A stretch of DNA of 64,000 bases from Pseudovibrio exalbescens (GCF_028737195.1 NZ_JAQZAJ010000004.1:1-64000); one strand, 5' to 3'; counted from the first letter of the stretch, positions 38,101 through 46,810 are shown. Notes: generated by a model from the letters alone, not told the origin. Program-made: numbers and translations.

Positions 38101-41100
38101 CCTGCCAGCGGCCTTGCCAATCTGGTGCTGTCGCTGCCAGCGGACTTCTCGACCGAGAACCCGCAGACTTCAATCAGCGGCACGTTTACTGCCAACACCG
38201 ATGAAGGCGGGACGGCTTCTGCGCCGTTCGGCATTCTGGTCAACTTCGAGCCGGATATCGAGTTGTCCGCGCAAGATGTAACTGGCACGGAAGATGGTGA
38301 TGGGGCAGGGGTTACGGTCGATCTTGGCATTTCTTCTGCCATCACCGATGCGGACCTGTCGGAAGGAGATGCCAATACGCCCGACACGGTCACGATCACC
38401 TTTGACCGGCTGCCCGATGGCACCACGGCCAATGGGGGCACGCTGGATGTGGCAGGGCTGAGCTGGACCGGCAGTGTGGCTGAAGCCAACCAGCTGGCGC
38501 TCACCTTCCCTGAAGACTTCTCAACCGAAAGTTCTCCTGTTGGAACGGCAGAGACGGTCATCGCAGTCTCCACCACCGTGGAGACACCAGAAGGTCAAGT
38601 TACTGTCAACTCCACAATCGATATCGCAGCAACGGAAGATATTGACCTCACTGCGCAGGACAAGACTGTCGATGAGGACAGTGGACCGATCGCCTTGAAA
38701 CTGGGTCTTGCCATTACTGATAGCGACTTTTCTGAGCAGTTGGCTGAACCGGTCTCTATCACATTCACTGGTTTGCCCAATGCAGCAAGCTTTAATGCTG
38801 GCAGCTACGATGGAAACACTGGTGTATGGACAGGAACGCTTGCGGAGTATACCGCACTCACCATCACGGATCTGCCGGAGCACTTTTCCGGTGTAATTGG
38901 CGGGGAGGTGACTGCCAACTCGAATGAAGGCAGTGATACGGCTACATTCAAGGTGAATGTGTTGCCGATTGCCGAGCCAACAATCACCATGAGCGTGACA
39001 GCTGTCGATACCGCTGGTGATGTGGTGATTGCAAAGGAAGATATGCCGTTCACCGTGAGCATCAGTGCGCAAACGCCTGATCAAGATGGATCTGAAAGCC
39101 TCAGTACCATCGTTATCTCGAACGTACCGGACGGATGGGTCGCCCTTTCAAATGGCAATACCGTTGCTTCCGGCGCTTTTGCCTCTGGTGGCAGCGATGT
39201 TCAGAGCGCCGCTTACAATAGTGCAACGGGAGATCTGACCATCACCTTGAAGCCGGGCCTTCAGACTTGGTCGGGTAGTCTGACCATGAAGCCTTCTGGC
39301 GATACGGATCTGGATGTAAGCACGTTGATGGGCGGTGATATGACGGCGACGGTGACGTCGATCGATACCGCAAGTGGCCTTCCCTCCGACACTGAAACAG
39401 CAAGTGATACGGTGGAGGTTGACGTCGATGCGGTGATTGATGATCCCGACATTCGCGTGAGCGATCAAAGAACCAATGAGGATCTCAACTCGGTCGGTCA
39501 GTCGCGCTTGCGCTTCAATCGTTTGCGCCTTGGGGATACAGATGGCTCTGAGAGCTATGGCACCATAGCCGTAACTATTGCGTTGGCTGAGACCGCAAGC
39601 GATAGCTTCAATCTTGGCAACGACGTTTCCCTGTTCTCTAGCGCTTCATCAAACCGAGGCGATATCGCCCTGATCAGCAGCAATGCGACCTCGGCAACCT
39701 ATGAGATAACGCAGCCTGACGGGGTTTCTGACGCCCAGTTCCAAGGGTTCGTGCAGAACCTGCGTATTTCCTATCCGCAGAATTTCAGTGGTGTTTTTGA
39801 CATCTCAGGTACTGTTGAGGTCAAGGAGACGAATACCCCGGTCACTCAAAGCGGCGATAACGAGTACGATACATCGGACAACACCTTGGTGGAGCCGTTC
39901 AGTACGCAAGTCACCGTGCAGCCAAAAGCGGAAGCTGAATTGACGGTGACACTTGTGCCGCCGTCAGATGGGTTTGTGACCACTCCGGAAAATGACCCGG
40001 ATTCCAATGTTGTGGTGCAACCTGGAGACAAGACACCAATAGTGGAGATTAACGAGGACTCCAGTGTAGATCTGCAGATCGCTGCAAGTACGCCAGATAC
40101 GGATGGTTCGGAAGAAATCTCCGTCATCACTGTGGTCTGCATTCCCAATGGTTGGTTTCCATATCAATCAAATGGCATTGTTGATCCGAGCATTTTGGGT
40201 CCTGAAGCCTCCAAGATCCAGCAGGCGTTTTATGATGAAACCACGGGCAATCTCATTTTGACATTTGTCGATGGGGTAACCTCATTCAACGGGACCCTAA
40301 CGCTAACACCGCTCGCCCACGATGATCGAGACGCTGATGCAGCTGATGCTTTGCCTGGGCAGGACAGCAGCGGGTTCTTTGGTGATATCGGCGTTGAGAT
40401 GACTGTCGTTGACTCCCGCAATACTGTCGGCAGCGTGCAGGATGTGCGGCAAGTATCTGTAACTGTCGATATTGATGTGGAGGCAGTGAACGATCCTTCG
40501 GTGTTGCCGGATCCGCCACCGGTGGCGGAGAACACAGTGGATGCTGCCGGTGGCTTTATGCCGATACCGCTCGCTCCAACAAATCCAGATATGGATGGAT
40601 CGGAAACAATTGAAGCCGTTGTTATAAATGGTATTCCAAAGGGAATGGTGGTCTTTTACACCGACGCTGGCGGGAACCTTGTTCCGGCCAAGCTCACATC
40701 CGTTGATAATACAAACGGCACAACCTCTTGGACACTTGAGAGTGGCCAGTGGCAAACGGCAGTTCTTTCTGGTGTTCCCACCCATTTTTCAGGAGTTTTG
40801 ACCGCTGATCCTGCAACAGGTCTTCCAGTTCGCAGTGCGGACGGGTCCACAACCATTGAAGCGCGTGTGACCACCCGCGAGTTTAATGACGGCGAGGCTG
40901 GGCAGAATGCGGACACGCCTCTGATCATCGAAGTGACACCGTCTGTTGATGGTGGTAACCCAAATCAGACCTTCAACATCATGGAAGATCAACGGTTCAA
41001 CCCGAACCTTGATGGCAACTTGATTGACAAGAGCGACCAGTCTCCAGAAGAACTGACTGGCGACGTTGTCATCACGCTTGGGACCGGAATACCCAACTCG

Positions 41101-44100
41101 GTAGGCGAGGAGGCGCGGTTCTTCCTTGATGATCCATCTGGTGGGGCGTCAACGGAGATCTTTCTGAACGGCGACGGCGAGTTGATTATCCCGTCAGATC
41201 AGATTGGTAACTTCGTGGTTGTGCCGCCTAAGGACAGTAACGAGGACTTCACTCTTGGTATCTCCTATGAGGTGCGTGAGGCGACTGATCCGACTGGCCC
41301 AACAAAGACGGAAACGGGAACACTTACCTTCAACGTGAAGGGCGTTGCAGACACGCCGACGATTACCGTGCCAGCGGGCGGAGAGGCCGAAGCCTATGTC
41401 GGCGATGATAGTGGTGCCTTCCTGCTTGATACGGCAAAGGGCGGGGCAGCGGGTAATGCAACGCGCCTTGGCGGGATGATGACCGAAATCCTGCCGGACG
41501 GGATCAACTATGACGGCTCTGAGAATCTCTACTTCGTCATAACTGGCGATGCTCTTGCGGATGTACCAAGTGGCGGTGGCATCAGCACCGGCACACCGGC
41601 TGTCACATTCCAAAATGGCATTGATACCGGCTCTGGTGCAGTGATTGTTTCGGCTGCAGACATCGGCAACCTGGAGTTCGTGCCGTCTAACGTTAATGCA
41701 GACACAGACTACAAGTTCACTCTTACAGCAATCGTCGTTGAAAATGATGAGAGCATTCCGGGCGGCATCTCGCTTGGCGATGCGGCGCTGCTTCATGGTG
41801 TTGCCGTGGCCGAGGCCGACTTCTACGTCCACGTTGAAGACGTAACCTCTGGAGGTGGCGGTGATGGCTGTGACATCAACAACTTGCCACCGGTGCCGGA
41901 TGTGACACTGGTGGATGCTGTGGATGGCATGTCTCCGCTCTCTGGTGTGGAAGATCAAGCACTTACCTTTACTCTGCAGCTGAATAATTATGGCGGAGAC
42001 TGGGGCAGCTTGCCTGGAGAGACTTCCATCACGCTGGATGGAATTCCGAATGGCGCGACACTGACGGCCAGTGATCCGGCGGCAGTGGTGTATAATCCAG
42101 TGACCGGCACGTTCGTGATCAATACAGACGCCGTAACTGATGCTACCGTGTTCTCGCTGCAATTGCCGGAACATGTTTCCAGCGCAAATACGCCGTTTGA
42201 CGGGGTTGATGAAATCTCTCACACCTCGTTGTCGCTCAACGTGAAATGCGGCTTCTCGAATAGTGTTGCACAGACGACCGACGTCTATGTTGAGCCAGTT
42301 GCCGATGCACCTAAAGTGACAGTGCACGGGACTAGCGGCAATGAGGACACCTTGATCTCCATAAGCGCTACTGTCGCATTGGTTGATCCGGGCGAAACGC
42401 TGGGCACCACAGCGCAAATCCAGATCAACACTACAGATGGTGTGATTGCAGATAGTGCTGGCAACCCACTTACGCCGAGCAGCAATGCCGGTGGCGTACT
42501 GACCTATGATGTGCCGCTTGCGGATTTGAATGGGCTGTTCTTCAAGCCCACGGCTGAACTGCACGGCGACTTCCCCATCAGTATCACGGCGACTTCCGTG
42601 GAGCCGAACGGGGATACCGCATCCACCACGCGCACTGGAACCATCCACGTTGAGGCGGTTGCAGATGCAGGGCAGATTGACTTTGATCCGAACCTGCCGA
42701 CAGACACCGACAACGGCGACCTGCTGCCAGTGGTGGAGACGCTGGAAGACATGGATTCCATGTTGTCTTCCGTGGTGACTGCCATGACGCCGGATCAGGA
42801 TGGGTCTGAGGTCTACAGCGTTACTCTGTTAGGCGTACCCGATTATCTCACTGTATCTGCAGGTATCGACAATGGCCTGGGGCCTGACGGGCTGCGCAGC
42901 TATACGTTGACGCCTGCAGAATTTGCTGGATTGAAAATCGGACTTGCCGACCAGCATGCCCGGACACCAGATGCGCTCGACCCAAGTTTGCCGGATCAAG
43001 TGCGTTTGACCTTGCATGTGAATACGCTGGAGCTGAGCAACGGTGATACAAACTCTGGTGAAGCAGACTTCCTGTTCAAGGTGGTTCCAGATGCGGACGT
43101 GCCGACAGTGGAAGTTTCTGATGCCTCAACAACCGAGGATACGGCGGTGGCTTTGAGCATCTCCGGTGCTGTCACCGATCCTCATGAGGTGATTGCCGAG
43201 TACGTCATTCGTGACGTTCCAAATGGCGCTCAGATCCTCGTTAATGGTGTTGCTGTGGCAACCGGGCCTTCAGAGGCGAGGATCCCCGCCGCTGATATTG
43301 GCAACGTGGAGTTCTTGCCCGGACCGGACAACTCCGGTCAGGTGACGTTGAAAGTTGTCTCAGTATCATCTGAGCCAACGGTTGCAGACCAGACTGCCGC
43401 GAACGCCACAGAGGAATCAGCGGTGGCTGATCTTGTGGTGACGATTACCCCTGAGGAAGACATTGACCTTGTGACACAAGACGTGAGCGGCACCGAAGAC
43501 GCAGATGGTGCTGGTGTGACTATTGCGCTCGGCATTACTGCAGCCATAACGGATGCAGATGGTTCGGAGGGCGATGCGAACACACCAGACACAGTCTCCA
43601 TTACGTTCGATCGATTGCCCACAGGCACAACGGCCAATGGTGGTGCGCTGGATGTTGCGGGGCTTGAATGGACCGGCTCGGTTGCGGAGGCCAATGCCCT
43701 CTCGCTCACCTTCCCGCAAGACTATTCCACGGGAACTGCGCCAGGTGTGAACTCGCCGATTCAGATGGTAACCACTGTGACAACCTCTGAGGGGTCTGAG
43801 AGTTCGAACTCAACCATCAGCGTGGAGCCCTCTGCGGATGTGAGCCTGAGCGTGGCCGTTTCGGATGCGGCGCAGGACGGCTCTCCAACCGTCGTCCCAA
43901 TTGATGTAATGGCCGGGATTACCGACGCTGTCGGTCCTGATCAGGAAACGCTGGACCAAGTGGAGATTGTCTTCTCCGGTCTGCCAGCGGGGGCGAGCTT
44001 CAACTCCGGCTCGTTGAACGGGGATACCTTGACGGTCTCCCGGTCCAGCTTCGCGAATGAGGTGACATTCATCGCGGCCCTTACCGCCCTTGCGGTGACG

Positions 44101-45144
44101 TTGCCCTCTGACTTCTTCGGAGACATCACGGCGCAGGCGCAGGGTACCAGCAGCGAAGGGAAGGGGTCTATCTTCAACTTCGGCTTCAACGTGAATGCGC
44201 AGCCAGATGTGCCGTCTGTGGTGCTGGACGAGCCCGGACAAGAGATGTTCATCATTACGGAAGCGGACCTGCTTTCGACAGCCACGGATCCGGATGGCAA
44301 CAACTTGTCGGTCTCAAACGTGCAGCTGACATCTTCGGATGGTTCAATCAAGGCAGGCACCACGCCGGGTACTTGGGAAGTTACCGTCAACGAAGGTTAT
44401 ACCGGTGCATTGCCACTGACCTTTGACGTGACGGATGACGCTGGTGTGCCTGCAATGACTGCGGCAACCGGTTCCATCAATGTAAGCAACCTCAATACAA
44501 TCCAACTGACGGATAGTGGTGCGGATGCTGAGGTGACGACGGGTGTGACCGGAGATCTGCTTGACGATGCGGATGGCACTTCCAATGTCTACGACGTAGC
44601 CTCTGGTACTAATGACAACGATGTTGTGATTGTAGATGGCACGCGGGACTACCAAGGCATTGATGCCTTTGAGCTTTCAGGTGGGCAGGACCTGCTGGAC
44701 CTGTCGCAGGCATCGCGTGGGTTTGAGGGCCAGCTAGGGTCGGGAGACGACTTTGCTGTCGGCTCGGACTTCTCCGATGTACTGCGTGGCGATGCTGGAA
44801 ATGACCGGCTGGAGGGCGGCGCAGGCTCCGACTTGCTGGAAGGTGGATCTGGCGCAGATACCTTCGTGATTTCGACGGTTGATGCCATGGACACTATCGC
44901 TGACTATAACTCAGGCGAAGGCGATGTGGTCGATCTGACAGGTCTCTTCGATGTGTCGGGCAGTGTCAGCGATTATGTGAACTTTGACAGCTCAACTGGT
45001 CAGCTGAGCGTCGATGTTGATGGCAACACAAATGGAGCAAACTTCATCAATGTGGTCACCATTGACGCCTTTGGCGGAGGCACTCCGGGTAGCGTTACTG
45101 TGGCCGTCGACGACGGTAACTCGGATAGCAACGTGATCGTCTAG
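32191..45144 (+). CDS. Giant RTX / cadherin-like repeat protein, type I secreted adhesin
   Basis: A 4317-residue acidic repeat protein. The N-terminus has no Sec signal; residues 20-120 form a unique domain (QIIQFPSGQTVQLQ, GIRLGDDLLFRQPDGTVLIL). From about residue 200 there are tandem beta-sandwich repeats with recurring DADGSE motifs, of VCBS/cadherin style. Three repeat types alternate: A (first at 306-425), B (from 426, 814, 1491 and 1879) and C (first from 569; a late copy from 3757). Residues 1051-1210 are an inserted carbohydrate-binding-like domain. The C-terminus has RTX calcium repeats (GDAGNDRLEGGAGSDLLEGG, about 4200-4220) and a type I secretion target domain to the end. It is probably a biofilm or host-attachment adhesin. 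No type I secretion genes are nearby. Confidence 0.88.
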   Translation: MVERNSAQAGQETSQTSQLSGSTLGGGLDAAARLQIIQFPSGQTVQLQGDDQSPRDWVLPENGVFRVPLTASIADGIRLGDDLLFRQPDGTVLILKDGALGQPQFFVGETPINVVLLPPTEDADGNVETGAIAVEEQATEASSGGNFSLVIPEISPGFPISPLLPPTELAFPEIEDRELADGDDLDPPDIFLGFDDGSGFPSVVGAFEDQDGPGDSGATVNLGLNLSVSRGGASVTIVFADMPAGATVNGGTLAPGGVWTGSLTEANELEVYFPPDYSGTIEAEITVTGDGASESGNFDIVIDPTPDIEIDTQPIALSETDAPVPFKPADYISVTQSDADGSEVIESITVTFSDLPQGTSVSAGSLDGNGNFTFTGTPAEFAALEITLPTDFSTQNPGLVLQGTVTATSNEGTGPTEPITLSLAFEGDVAVGYTDQVDQSSGAPTIVLSETDTGTDPLLVSLGDYFTAQATDADGSESLTTVSFEITDLPDGAQFSTDGGTTFSTANISGGTLTYTGPASGLANLVLSLPADFSTENPQTSISGTFTANTDEGGTASAPFGILVNFEPDIELSAQDVTGAEDGDGAGVTVDLGISSAITDADLSEGDANTPDTVTITFDRLPDGTTANVGTLDVAGLSWTGSVTEANQLALTFPEDFSTESGSGGTDPIMVTTTVATPEGKETVTSTITVKEASDIDIDTQPIALSETDAPVPFKPVDYISVTQSDADGSEVIESITVTFSDLPPGTSVSAGSLDGNGNFTFTGTPAEFAALEITLPTDFSTQNPGPVLQGTVTATSNEGTGPTEPITLSLAFEGDVAVGYTDQVDQSSGAPTIVLNETDTGTDPLLVSLGDYFTAQATDADGSESLTTVSFEITDLPNGAQFSTDGGTTFSTANISGGTLTYTGPASGLANLVLSLPADFSTENPQTSISGTFTANTDEGGTASAPFGILVNFEPDIILSAPDVCEPEDGDGVGVTVDLGISAAITDADLSEGDANTPDTVTITFDRLPDGTTANVGTLDVAGLSWTGSVAEANQLALNFPEDFSTESGVFTPTGSNLIVNGSFEDPDLPQGDWGSYPSGNSVPGWGGTRIEIQDRYQGRVASEGEQYAELDAERAVDTLFQDVSAETGETYLLSVDIAARRGGTETIEVYWNNQKIATLEAQGPEWVTHTFKVTGEAGLDRLEFRELASENDTYGGFIDNVQLVKGDFAPGEPIKVTTTVTTPEGQETVNSTIKIQASEDIDLSTKDVSGVEDADGPGDVGVTIALAITADISDQDGSEGDNDTPNTVVLTFDRLPAGTTANAGTLDVGNLTWTGSVNEANALSLTFPPDFSTESSPDGTPETPIAVTSTVTTPEGSESSDFAITIAPTQDIDVTANTIRATETDAPLAVKPADFIQITVSDADGSEEVQSLTLVLNDLPSGTTASAGVIDSAGTLTFTGTLAEFNALVVTLPTDFSTQNPGPDLKGSLTATSNEGFTVTPVTLAVDFEGDVAVGYTDQVDQSSGAPTIVLSETDTGTDPLLVSLGDYFTAQATDADGSESLTTVSFEITDLPDGAQFSTDGGTTFSTANISGGTLTYTGPASGLANLVLSLPADFSTENPQTSISGTFTANTDEGGTASAPFGILVNFEPDIELSAQDVTGAEDGDGAGVTVDLGISSAITDADLSEGDANTPDTVTITFDRLPDGTTANVGTLDVAGLSWTGSVTEANQLALTFPEDFSTESGSGGTDPIMVTTTVATPEGKETVTSTITVKEASDIDIDTQPIALSETDAPVPFKPVDYISVTQSDADGSEVIESITVTFSDLPPGTSVSAGSLDGNGNFTFTGTPAEFAALEITLPTDFSTQNPGPVLQGTVTATSNEGTGPTEPITLSLAFEGDVAVGYTDQVDQSSGAPTIVLNETDTGTDPLLVSLGDYFTAQATDADGSESLTTVSFEITDLPNGAQFSTDGGTTFSTANISGGTLTYTGPASGLANLVLSLPADFSTENPQTSISGTFTANTDEGGTASAPFGILVNFEPDIELSAQDVTGTEDGDGAGVTVDLGISSAITDADLSEGDANTPDTVTITFDRLPDGTTANGGTLDVAGLSWTGSVAEANQLALTFPEDFSTESSPVGTAETVIAVSTTVETPEGQVTVNSTIDIAATEDIDLTAQDKTVDEDSGPIALKLGLAITDSDFSEQLAEPVSITFTGLPNAASFNAGSYDGNTGVWTGTLAEYTALTITDLPEHFSGVIGGEVTANSNEGSDTATFKVNVLPIAEPTITMSVTAVDTAGDVVIAKEDMPFTVSISAQTPDQDGSESLSTIVISNVPDGWVALSNGNTVASGAFASGGSDVQSAAYNSATGDLTITLKPGLQTWSGSLTMKPSGDTDLDVSTLMGGDMTATVTSIDTASGLPSDTETASDTVEVDVDAVIDDPDIRVSDQRTNEDLNSVGQSRLRFNRLRLGDTDGSESYGTIAVTIALAETASDSFNLGNDVSLFSSASSNRGDIALISSNATSATYEITQPDGVSDAQFQGFVQNLRISYPQNFSGVFDISGTVEVKETNTPVTQSGDNEYDTSDNTLVEPFSTQVTVQPKAEAELTVTLVPPSDGFVTTPENDPDSNVVVQPGDKTPIVEINEDSSVDLQIAASTPDTDGSEEISVITVVCIPNGWFPYQSNGIVDPSILGPEASKIQQAFYDETTGNLILTFVDGVTSFNGTLTLTPLAHDDRDADAADALPGQDSSGFFGDIGVEMTVVDSRNTVGSVQDVRQVSVTVDIDVEAVNDPSVLPDPPPVAENTVDAAGGFMPIPLAPTNPDMDGSETIEAVVINGIPKGMVVFYTDAGGNLVPAKLTSVDNTNGTTSWTLESGQWQTAVLSGVPTHFSGVLTADPATGLPVRSADGSTTIEARVTTREFNDGEAGQNADTPLIIEVTPSVDGGNPNQTFNIMEDQRFNPNLDGNLIDKSDQSPEELTGDVVITLGTGIPNSVGEEARFFLDDPSGGASTEIFLNGDGELIIPSDQIGNFVVVPPKDSNEDFTLGISYEVREATDPTGPTKTETGTLTFNVKGVADTPTITVPAGGEAEAYVGDDSGAFLLDTAKGGAAGNATRLGGMMTEILPDGINYDGSENLYFVITGDALADVPSGGGISTGTPAVTFQNGIDTGSGAVIVSAADIGNLEFVPSNVNADTDYKFTLTAIVVENDESIPGGISLGDAALLHGVAVAEADFYVHVEDVTSGGGGDGCDINNLPPVPDVTLVDAVDGMSPLSGVEDQALTFTLQLNNYGGDWGSLPGETSITLDGIPNGATLTASDPAAVVYNPVTGTFVINTDAVTDATVFSLQLPEHVSSANTPFDGVDEISHTSLSLNVKCGFSNSVAQTTDVYVEPVADAPKVTVHGTSGNEDTLISISATVALVDPGETLGTTAQIQINTTDGVIADSAGNPLTPSSNAGGVLTYDVPLADLNGLFFKPTAELHGDFPISITATSVEPNGDTASTTRTGTIHVEAVADAGQIDFDPNLPTDTDNGDLLPVVETLEDMDSMLSSVVTAMTPDQDGSEVYSVTLLGVPDYLTVSAGIDNGLGPDGLRSYTLTPAEFAGLKIGLADQHARTPDALDPSLPDQVRLTLHVNTLELSNGDTNSGEADFLFKVVPDADVPTVEVSDASTTEDTAVALSISGAVTDPHEVIAEYVIRDVPNGAQILVNGVAVATGPSEARIPAADIGNVEFLPGPDNSGQVTLKVVSVSSEPTVADQTAANATEESAVADLVVTITPEEDIDLVTQDVSGTEDADGAGVTIALGITAAITDADGSEGDANTPDTVSITFDRLPTGTTANGGALDVAGLEWTGSVAEANALSLTFPQDYSTGTAPGVNSPIQMVTTVTTSEGSESSNSTISVEPSADVSLSVAVSDAAQDGSPTVVPIDVMAGITDAVGPDQETLDQVEIVFSGLPAGASFNSGSLNGDTLTVSRSSFANEVTFIAALTALAVTLPSDFFGDITAQAQGTSSEGKGSIFNFGFNVNAQPDVPSVVLDEPGQEMFIITEADLLSTATDPDGNNLSVSNVQLTSSDGSIKAGTTPGTWEVTVNEGYTGALPLTFDVTDDAGVPAMTAATGSINVSNLNTIQLTDSGADAEVTTGVTGDLLDDADGTSNVYDVASGTNDNDVVIVDGTRDYQGIDAFELSGGQDLLDLSQASRGFEGQLGSGDDFAVGSDFSDVLRGDAGNDRLEGGAGSDLLEGGSGADTFVISTVDAMDTIADYNSGEGDVVDLTGLFDVSGSVSDYVNFDSSTGQLSVDVDGNTNGANFINVVTIDAFGGGTPGSVTVAVDDGNSDSNVIV
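33463..35064 (+). repeat. Internal duplication, copy 1 (3195-bp offset)
   Basis: This stretch of the giant gene recurs at 36658-38259 with an exact offset of 3195 bases (1065 codons). Within it 33676-34613 and 36871-37808 read identically; the few differences I found are near the edges (for example CTCCGGCGC against CTCAGGTGC close to the left end). It spans repeat units B, C, A, B. Such low divergence indicates recent duplication or gene conversion. Confidence 0.85.
35341..35820 (+). other. Inserted lectin-like (DUF642 / galactose-binding-like) domain
   Basis: Codes for residues 1051-1210 of the giant protein. It starts with SNLIVNGSFEDPDLP, contains SVPGWGG, QYAELDAERAVDTLFQDV and ends GGFIDNVQLVKG, the pattern of DUF642 and related jelly-roll carbohydrate-binding modules. 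It replaces the short linker in one C-type repeat: the flanks FSTESG and PIKVTTTVTTPEG line up with FSTESG and PIMVTTTVATPEG of the uninterrupted copy. Confidence 0.7.
36658..38259 (+). repeat. Internal duplication, copy 2 (3195-bp offset)
   Basis: The second copy of the segment at 33463-35064. Upstream of it the gene carries a diverged A-type unit, whereas the first copy follows a standard A unit, so the left boundary of identity is sharp. Downstream, the copies diverge where copy 1 runs into the C unit that carries the lectin-like insertion. Confidence 0.85.
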
Positions 45145-45170
45145 AAAAACTCCCAATTGGGGAGGAGAGG

Positions 45171-45204
45171 CAGGGGGCGTCGGGAGGGCGCCCCCTGTTT
45201 CTGT
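45171..45204 (+). terminator. Terminator of the giant gene
   Basis: CAGGGGGCG (45171-45179) pairs with CGCCCCCTG (45189-45197) around a 9-base loop and is followed by TTTCTGTT. It lies 26 bases past the stop codon and between convergent genes. Confidence 0.8.
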
Positions 45205-46658
45205 TAGAGGTTCAAGCCACCGATGGCGGTATATTTGGTGTCCAGATAGTCATCAATTCCCTGATGTCCGCCCTCTTTGCCAAGGCCGCTTTCTTTCAGA
45301 CCGCCGAATGGCGCTTCAACCGTGGTGATGATCCCCTCGTTGATCCCGATCAGACCGTACTCAAGCTTTTCATTAAGACGGAAGGCGCGGCCAAGATCCT
45401 GAGTATAGGCGTAGGCTGCAAGTCCGAACTCTGTGTCATTAGCTTTAGCGATAGCCTGTTCTTCCGTGTTGAATTTGAAAATCGGTGCAATCGGGCCGAA
45501 GATTTCTTCCTTGGTGAGGTGCATGGTGTCGTTCGCCTCCGCAATGATGGTAGGCGCAAAGAACTGGCCTCCAAGAGCATGGCGCTTGCCACCCGTTACC
45601 ACTCTGCCACCTTTTGCCTCGGCATCTTTCATCAGGTCTTCCATCTTGGAAATGGAAGCTGTGTCTATGAGCGGGCCTTGTTGTGTGCCGTCTTCAAGCC
45701 CGTTGCCAACCTTTAATGCCTCCGTTGCCACCTTCAGTTTGGCAAGGAAGGCGTCATAAATGCCTTCTTGAACATAGAAGCGGTTGGTGCAAACGCAGGT
45801 TTGGCCTGAATTGCGGAACTTGGACGCAATCGCCCCTTCAACAGCCCGATCTACATCCGCATCATCAAAGACAATGAATGGTGCGTTGCCTCCCAGCTCC
45901 ATGGAAATCTTCTTCACCGTGTCAGCGGACTGACGAATAAGAGTCTTTCCCACCTCGGTAGAGCCGGTGAAGGTGACCTTTTTCACCAGTGGGTTGGACA
46001 TGATCTCGCCACCAATCTCGCGAGCCGAGCCAGTAAGAATGTTGACTGCACCAGCGGGGAAGCCAGCATCTTCCGCCAAAACACCCCATGCAAGCGCAGA
46101 GTATGGGGTTACTGTGGCCGGCTTGACCACCACCGTGCAGCCCGCGGCCAGTGCTGGACCAAGCTTGCGCGCGAGCATGGAGCTTGGGAAGTTCCAGGGT
46201 GTGATGGCCCCCACCACACCTGTTGGGTGCTTTGTCACCAGCAGACGGCGATCTTTGACAGGAGAGGGAACAATCTCGCCATAGGTTCGGCGGATCTCTT
46301 CTGCGTACCAAAGGACATAGGCGGCGCCGATGGCGATCTCGCCCTTCGCTTCTGCGAGAGGTTTGCCTTGTTCTGTCGTCAATAGCTCTGCAAGGGATTG
46401 CTGATGATCCATCAGCGCATCATGCAGATGGCGCAGCATGACTGAACGTTCATTGGCTGTGGTTTCGCGGTAGCTCTCAAACGCGCGCTGGGCAGCTGCA
46501 ATGGCGCGATACGTCTCTGCGGCACCACACTTTGGGATATGACCAATCACTTCGCCGGTTGCTGGATTTTCTACTGCGATTGTAGTGCCATCGTCGGCAC
46601 TTACCCATTCGCCGCCAATGAGGTTGGCCTGTCGCATGAACCTTGAATAATCAGCCAT
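45204..46658 (-). CDS. gabD: NAD(P)-dependent succinate-semialdehyde dehydrogenase
   Basis: A 484-residue aldehyde dehydrogenase matching GabD, which oxidises succinate semialdehyde to succinate. Blocks are GAITPWNFPSSMLARKLGPALAAGCTVVVKPA, the nucleotide segment FTGSTEVGKTLI, the catalytic Glu in SMELGGNAPFIVFDDAD and the Cys in NSGQTCVCTNRFYVQ. The NSGQTCVC core is typical of succinate-semialdehyde dehydrogenases. No gabT is adjacent. It could also act in breakdown of other amino-acid or aromatic semialdehydes. Confidence 0.9.
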   Translation of the reverse strand: MADYSRFMRQANLIGGEWVSADDGTTIAVENPATGEVIGHIPKCGAAETYRAIAAAQRAFESYRETTANERSVMLRHLHDALMDHQQSLAELLTTEQGKPLAEAKGEIAIGAAYVLWYAEEIRRTYGEIVPSPVKDRRLLVTKHPTGVVGAITPWNFPSSMLARKLGPALAAGCTVVVKPATVTPYSALAWGVLAEDAGFPAGAVNILTGSAREIGGEIMSNPLVKKVTFTGSTEVGKTLIRQSADTVKKISMELGGNAPFIVFDDADVDRAVEGAIASKFRNSGQTCVCTNRFYVQEGIYDAFLAKLKVATEALKVGNGLEDGTQQGPLIDTASISKMEDLMKDAEAKGGRVVTGGKRHALGGQFFAPTIIAEANDTMHLTKEEIFGPIAPIFKFNTEEQAIAKANDTEFGLAAYAYTQDLGRAFRLNEKLEYGLIGINEGIITTVEAPFGGLKESGLGKEGGHQGIDDYLDTKYTAIGGLNL

Positions 46659-46810
46659 TTCTTATCCCTAGAGAAGATGAGGTGGTTTCTGTCGAGGTGC
46701 AGTGTGTCCCAGGATTGCACCTTGTGTTGGTTTCGCAGCCTAGCAGAAGAGCTAAGGGATACCACTCATACTTGGTAGGGTGGAGCTTCAAGTGAAAGTG
46801 TGGCCAGAAA

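Noticed and set aside
33463-38259. Tandem repeats as a CRISPR array or satellite
   Set aside because: The repeats are in-frame protein domains of over 100 codons, without short direct repeats and unique spacers.
41194-42648. A 484-codon open frame on the minus strand inside the giant gene
   Set aside because: It is antisense to a continuous, motif-rich coding frame, has low-complexity shadow composition and no recognisable domains. It reflects codon bias of the plus-strand gene.
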